DNA of 64,000 nucleotides from Craspedostauros australis (lineage: Eukaryota > Bacillariophyta > Bacillariophyceae > Mastogloiales > Achnanthaceae), in NCBI GenBank assembly GCA_026770025.1, contig JAMXDE010000015.1, positions 1,488,001-1,552,000 on the forward strand, read 5' to 3'. Numbering within the stretch: position 1 is the stretch's first letter; each line of letters begins with the position of its first letter. The translations under genes and the position numbers were made by a program. Positions 60,133 through 64,000 of the stretch are shown here, piece by piece. The notes below the pieces were generated by a model. That model saw nothing but the letters and a program-made list of their open reading frames with translations. It searched no databases and was not told the DNA's origin.

Positions 60133-62676
60133 CTACTGCTTCACATTTAAGACTGGACTCCAAAATCGATCATCTTTTGACAACGCGATGACATTCGGAA
60201 ACACCTTCGGTATCATTTGAGCTGCTGTGGAGATTCTGTATCCGTGACCCACGCTTCTCGCATGGAACTCCGCTCTCTCCTTTTCCATTTGTTCATCTTG
60301 TTTTTGCTGCTGCTGCTCTCTCTGTTGTTCTGTCACAGGCGATGCGGCTTGATCGGCTGGCTGATGCGATGCATCCCAAATGGATCGTGCCAGCCTCGTG
60401 GAAATTAGGTAGCATGCATCGTCGACGTAAAGATGGACGGAATTGTAGAATTCAAGGAAGAACGGATGGATCGGTATCTCCTGATCTTTGCTGGGCAAGG
60501 ATACATTCAATGACCTGGCCTGCTCTTGCAGCATTTCTTTCACCGCCCCCATGACGATGTTGGGGTACGTCGATGAACTTGGACTTGGAATTGACTCTGC
60601 GGAATCGTTTGCCGGTGGAGGGATGGTTGTGGTCAGGCGCAAATGTTGATCTCGCAACGCAACGAGCTGCGCAAAATTGATCTCGTTTCCCGCATCGCAA
60701 ACGACGACATAGTCGATTCCCGTCATGTGCCGCGACGCGTCAGCCTGCTCCAATGCTATTGGTGAAGCTATCTGACCCAGCAGCGCAAAGATAGATGCTT
60801 CAATGCCAAACTTGTTCTCGTCGTCTCGTGACACATCTGTGATGTGTAGGACATCCGACGGGCTGGGATCCTCGGTTTCGTCCATCTGATCAAGAAGGAA
60901 TACCCATTGAACATCGCATTGCTTTTGAATAGTATCCCCATCACCTCTCGCGCCAACCATGTACGGGCAAATGTCACTCCCGCTGCCATTAGCTGCAGCG
61001 ACTTTCAGACTCCGCGCTTGCGTCAGCATGTGCTGACGGTGACGATTTCTGGATTCCACGGTGCTATTCGTGATGACAATCAAGAATCGAGGCGGGCGGT
61101 CCGTCTCAGTGCTCGTCGTTCTCAGCTGTGGCTGCGCCAGCTTGTGCGTTTGCCGTTCCATCCGTTTCACCTCGCGTTGCCAGATGCGTTTCCATCTTGC
61201 GTTGGCCTTCACTGGGTGCTCCCAAAACCGCGTGTGCTTGCCCAGCACAATCCACCGCATCGCGTGGGGGTGCACCCCCTGCAATGCCAGCGCGGTGACA
61301 TCATGATCCTCCGGACCCTCCAAATACGTCACAGCCGCTGCAGCAGTTGCGCTTGCGTCGATGCTGTGAGGGTCGGAGCCATGCGGTTGCTCTTCGTGAC
61401 GGATCGAAGGATCAGGTGCGAGCAGAGCTGCTGTAGCCTTGTCCATACGCATTGCCTCGCGGACTGCTGCGATGACCAGATCATGCGATAGGACGTAGCA
61501 CTGCCCCGCCAAGTACATGTGAAGTCCGTCGTAGTTTTCCATCCAGTACCCCTCCTTCACCTGGACGATGGAACTGTCGTTCTTGTACGCGCGTGACCAG
61601 GCAGCCTTGTTACGCAAGGATCCTACGGATGTCGACACTGGACGCCGACGGAACATTCTACCGACGTTTTCCTGTGGTGAGGGCGCGCGCTCAAAGTAGG
61701 ATGGCATCTGATAGTTCAAGACATGAAGCAGAGCATGCAACCGGATCATGCTGTCCAGGTCCAACTTCATGACGTATCCGATGGATTCGTAATGTTCCAA
61801 AACAACGGAGGCGGCGTACGACAGGAAGGTCTGCGACTTGCCATGGTCCATGTTATCCACAATCTTGAGGATGACGTAATCCTCGGCTGAGTTGAGATCC
61901 TGAATATTCTTCAACGTGTCCGGATTGACGGTCATGTCATCGTGTGCGGCTTGCCACGAATCAAAGCGCGTGTGGGAAGAGTCTGGTGCGTGGTGTCGTG
62001 ACGGCAAGCCCAGTCGCATCGTTTCGGCTGCATACGTCTCGTTGGTTGCAAAGACGAAGGCGTAAATCACCTGGCAAGGGTTGCCGTCCCACGACCCCGC
62101 GTGCGTTCGTTCATTCTCTTCAAACTCCGGCAAGGAACATAGAACTGAGCTCGTATTCCACAGCGAGAATAACCTGCGCATCCGAACTCGGTACCACACA
62201 TCTCTCGACGTCGTTCCTGACACTATCCCCACGAATACTCGGTTTTTAGGCAGCGAATATTCGTCCGTCCCTTCGTCGTGATGGCGATTTGTGCTGCCTG
62301 TAGTGTTTGTGCTGCTCGCATGGTCTCCACGGATGTCATGAGTACTCGTGGATCGAATGTTCTTCGTCGCGCTGCCCATATGCTGCTCCTGTGCAAAGTC
62401 CAATTTGAAAGCCTCCTGAAGGTCCCCATGCCTCTCCAGCGTCATCGCGCGGCAGATTATGAAGAATTGGTAAGCCACGATGGCCATGAGCATCATGTAG
62501 AGGGTCGATGAGCGCCATCTCCGTCCATGTTGCCGTGGCCAACAGGATGCGCACGCGTAGCTTGAGTCAGCATGAGACGAACGTCCACGCACGGACGCCG
62601 ACCGCGATGACAGCGATGATGCTTTGGCCACCTTGATCGTCGGGGCAGAGGATGACTTGCCCTTGTAGAAAGCCAT
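60133..62676 (-). CDS. Type II Golgi membrane protein with two GT31-like glycosyltransferase modules, the second apparently inactive
   Basis: The protein has 847 residues. The start is ATG 62676; the frame extends five codons further only with a non-ATG codon. A basic cytosolic head is followed by one membrane helix (TLYMMLMAIVAYQFFIICRA, ~58-78). The first module (~145-520) has VFVGIVSGTTSRDVWYRVRM, VIYAFVFATNETYAAE, FLSYAASVVLEHYESIGYVM, the acidic DxD-type motif KLDLDSM and MYLAGQCYVLSHDLV, as in GT31 galactosyltransferase-type enzymes. The second module (~530-847) repeats the plan: RFLIVITNSTVESRNRHRQH, VVVCDAGNE in place of the DxD, LYVDDACYLISTRLARSIWD, and DDRFWSPV matching HTRFWEHPV. 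Its acidic motif is not a normal DxD, so only the first is expected to be catalytic. It converges on the IDH gene with an ~80-base gap. Confidence 0.78.
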   Translation of the reverse strand: MAFYKGKSSSAPTIKVAKASSLSSRSASVRGRSSHADSSYACASCWPRQHGRRWRSSTLYMMLMAIVAYQFFIICRAMTLERHGDLQEAFKLDFAQEQHMGSATKNIRSTSTHDIRGDHASSTNTTGSTNRHHDEGTDEYSLPKNRVFVGIVSGTTSRDVWYRVRMRRLFSLWNTSSVLCSLPEFEENERTHAGSWDGNPCQVIYAFVFATNETYAAETMRLGLPSRHHAPDSSHTRFDSWQAAHDDMTVNPDTLKNIQDLNSAEDYVILKIVDNMDHGKSQTFLSYAASVVLEHYESIGYVMKLDLDSMIRLHALLHVLNYQMPSYFERAPSPQENVGRMFRRRPVSTSVGSLRNKAAWSRAYKNDSSIVQVKEGYWMENYDGLHMYLAGQCYVLSHDLVIAAVREAMRMDKATAALLAPDPSIRHEEQPHGSDPHSIDASATAAAAVTYLEGPEDHDVTALALQGVHPHAMRWIVLGKHTRFWEHPVKANARWKRIWQREVKRMERQTHKLAQPQLRTTSTETDRPPRFLIVITNSTVESRNRHRQHMLTQARSLKVAAANGSGSDICPYMVGARGDGDTIQKQCDVQWVFLLDQMDETEDPSPSDVLHITDVSRDDENKFGIEASIFALLGQIASPIALEQADASRHMTGIDYVVVCDAGNEINFAQLVALRDQHLRLTTTIPPPANDSAESIPSPSSSTYPNIVMGAVKEMLQEQARSLNVSLPSKDQEIPIHPFFLEFYNSVHLYVDDACYLISTRLARSIWDASHQPADQAASPVTEQQREQQQQKQDEQMEKERAEFHARSVGHGYRISTAAQMIPKVFPNVIALSKDDRFWSPVLNVKQ

Positions 62677-63182
62677 TCCACGCCCGTCCACCCCAATACT
62701 CCTCGTATCAGATTGTAGTATCCAATGTTATGTAGTACTAACTGCTGGCTCTCCTTGTCGTTTCGGTTGTGGCTGTGGTGCTTCTGCAAGTAACGTCTGC
62801 TTGCACGAGCAACATGGGCATAAAGTACGACCCCATCGGTGTGGGATGCTGCGAGGACAGATGTTCTTCTTTGATGTCTGTTGTCACCACGGACGACCGA
62901 ACAAGGGTCACAACCACAGCAACGAGTCACAAACATGTTCGTTGTCGTGTCTCTTTTGTCATCTTTGTTGTTCTTTGTGTTTGCGCGGTTACCATTGGTC
63001 AATTTATCCACGATTGAAATCTGTATTCCTGAATCAACCTTATCCCAGCGATGATTGGACTCGATGTCGCCCGACATGACTGTCAGTGTAGACAGCACTT
63101 GTGGCCGTAGAATCCAATACTTCAAGCACTCCACGGTGTGTAGGTAACACCATCAGTAACATGAGCGCATTGTGCTGCTACC
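62677..63182. other. Spacer between two minus-strand genes
   Basis: 506 bases with no supported gene; expected to hold the promoter of the GT31-like gene and the 3' UTR of the TPR protein gene. Confidence 0.45.
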
Positions 63183-64000
63183 TTACTCGAAAGCAATCTC
63201 GGTGTCCATCTGGCTCATGGGTGGTAGCTCTGTCACAGTGATGTGGCTCGGGCGCGGCCAAATCTCATCACATCTCTCGTGCAACATGTCCACGACGGCC
63301 GTGGCGCCCCACTCGCGGTACAGCCGAATCGCCTCGTCGAATCGATACCTCGCGTCGTCTTTGTCCTTGGCACGCAGCTGGCATTCCGCCAACCTTGCAT
63401 TCGCCATGGCCTGGTCGCTGATCAGGCCGCGTTTGCCTGTGAGCCGGATGCATCTCTCATAGTGGAGCTTCGCACGTTTGAATTCTCTCTTCGCAAACTG
63501 CCTCTCGCCTTGGACCATCTCGAACAGGTGCGGCGCGTTCACACACCCTTTCCTTGTCCATTCCTTCAATCTCTTTCTGCAATTGTTTCCCAACCTCGTG
63601 TACTTTCTATTCTTTGAAGTTCTCGCGGCCGCGAAGCAGGCGATGCCTGACAAGTGCGCCATCGTCACGGAGGTATACACGCCGTTGAGCTCCCTCTGGA
63701 ATTGGTCCAGATGCTTGCAAGCCAAATCAGCAGCTGACTTGAAGTCCCTGAACACAACTGCAGCGAATATGCGGTAGAAAACGCTCACCATGTTCATCAG
63801 GGAGTCGTTTAGGTCCTCGATGATCACAGCGCCTTCGTCATGGTCGTAGATACTGCCTTTCAGGACGCTCCTGTTCGGCGACATTCCCAGAAGATTGGAG
63901 ATCAGCTGCCAGATCATCGAACCAATCCAGCCTTCTTGAATCAGCTGGTTGTTCCTGATCGCCCTGATGTGAACAGAGCAATCCTTCTCGAGGGTGGCAA
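63183..64000 (-). CDS. C-terminal TPR region of a large signalling ATPase/kinase (5' part beyond window)
   Basis: The frame is open from the right edge to a stop at 63183 (about 270 residues visible). The sequence has helical TPR-like units: DFKSAADLACKHLDQFQREL, MVQGERQFAKREFKRAKLHY, ISDQAMANARLAECQLRAKD, DARYRFDEAIRLYREWGATA. The last two units, with Y-x-x-W-G-A at the end, are typical of the C-terminus of multi-domain kinase-AAA ATPase or cyclase proteins (PknK-like, common in diatoms and other algae), where they follow an NTPase and a long TPR array. The catalytic parts are outside the window, so the identity is inferred from this tail only. No intron was seen in the visible part. Confidence 0.65.
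   Translation of the reverse strand, partial: ATLEKDCSVHIRAIRNNQLIQEGWIGSMIWQLISNLLGMSPNRSVLKGSIYDHDEGAVIIEDLNDSLMNMVSVFYRIFAAVVFRDFKSAADLACKHLDQFQRELNGVYTSVTMAHLSGIACFAAARTSKNRKYTRLGNNCRKRLKEWTRKGCVNAPHLFEMVQGERQFAKREFKRAKLHYERCIRLTGKRGLISDQAMANARLAECQLRAKDKDDARYRFDEAIRLYREWGATAVVDMLHERCDEIWPRPSHITVTELPPMSQMDTEIAFE

Noticed and set aside
1-64000. Transposons, virus-like elements, CRISPR arrays, rRNA
   Set aside because: No integrase, transposase, reverse transcriptase or capsid-type motifs, no long terminal or inverted repeats, no spaced direct-repeat array and no rRNA-like stretch were seen by eye.

Overview
The window is nuclear DNA of a eukaryote, most probably a diatom. The strongest sign is a family of type II membrane leucine-rich-repeat (LRR) proteins with a PT-rich linker, a conserved block around TPQYKAMEWLS and VERYAAAVFYFATGG, and a Cys-rich tail, which is a diatom pattern. 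Supporting signs are an isocitrate dehydrogenase fused to an EF-hand, an ankyrin plus armadillo protein with a myristoylation start, acidic low-complexity proteins, GT-AG introns, and long spacers full of simple repeats. There are about 18 credible genes and several gene remnants. I see no CRISPR array, rRNA, tRNA, transposon protein or virus-like protein. All functions are read from sequence motifs only.

Left part (1-14.3 kb): a LanC-like protein that has lost its zinc ligands and carries a long coiled-coil tail (minus, runs off the left edge); a large protein ending in a GT25 glycosyltransferase domain (minus); a class I methyltransferase (plus); a small secreted protein (minus); and the ankyrin-armadillo protein (minus).

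Segmental duplication (16.0-24.7 kb): a unit of about 3.8 kb is present twice. Each copy has an acidic Ser/Asp-rich gene on plus, convergent with a leucine-rich RNI-like gene on minus. The acidic protein of copy B ends in a membrane anchor. Copy A has a one-base frameshift that removes this anchor. The RNI-like gene of copy B has an early stop relative to copy A.

LRR-glyoxalase cluster (27.0-37.8 kb): two LRR genes, two LRR remnants, one whole glyoxalase-fold gene and one glyoxalase remnant are interleaved, which suggests repeated local duplication and decay.

Middle and right part (38.6-64 kb): a GOLD-domain protein with an extreme acidic head, histidinol-phosphate aminotransferase (hisC), a MerA/dihydrolipoamide-dehydrogenase-like flavoprotein, two related nuclear-looking proteins with a PAS-like segment, the IDH-EF-hand fusion, a tandem GT31-like glycosyltransferase, and the C-terminal TPR part of a large signalling ATPase or kinase running off the right edge. 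The introns I could place are 39363-39621, 41240-41786, 44384-44729, 53769-54206 and 59060-59271, plus a probable one near 31592-31748. Apart from the two duplicated clusters the genes look functionally unrelated, as expected for a eukaryotic nuclear region.
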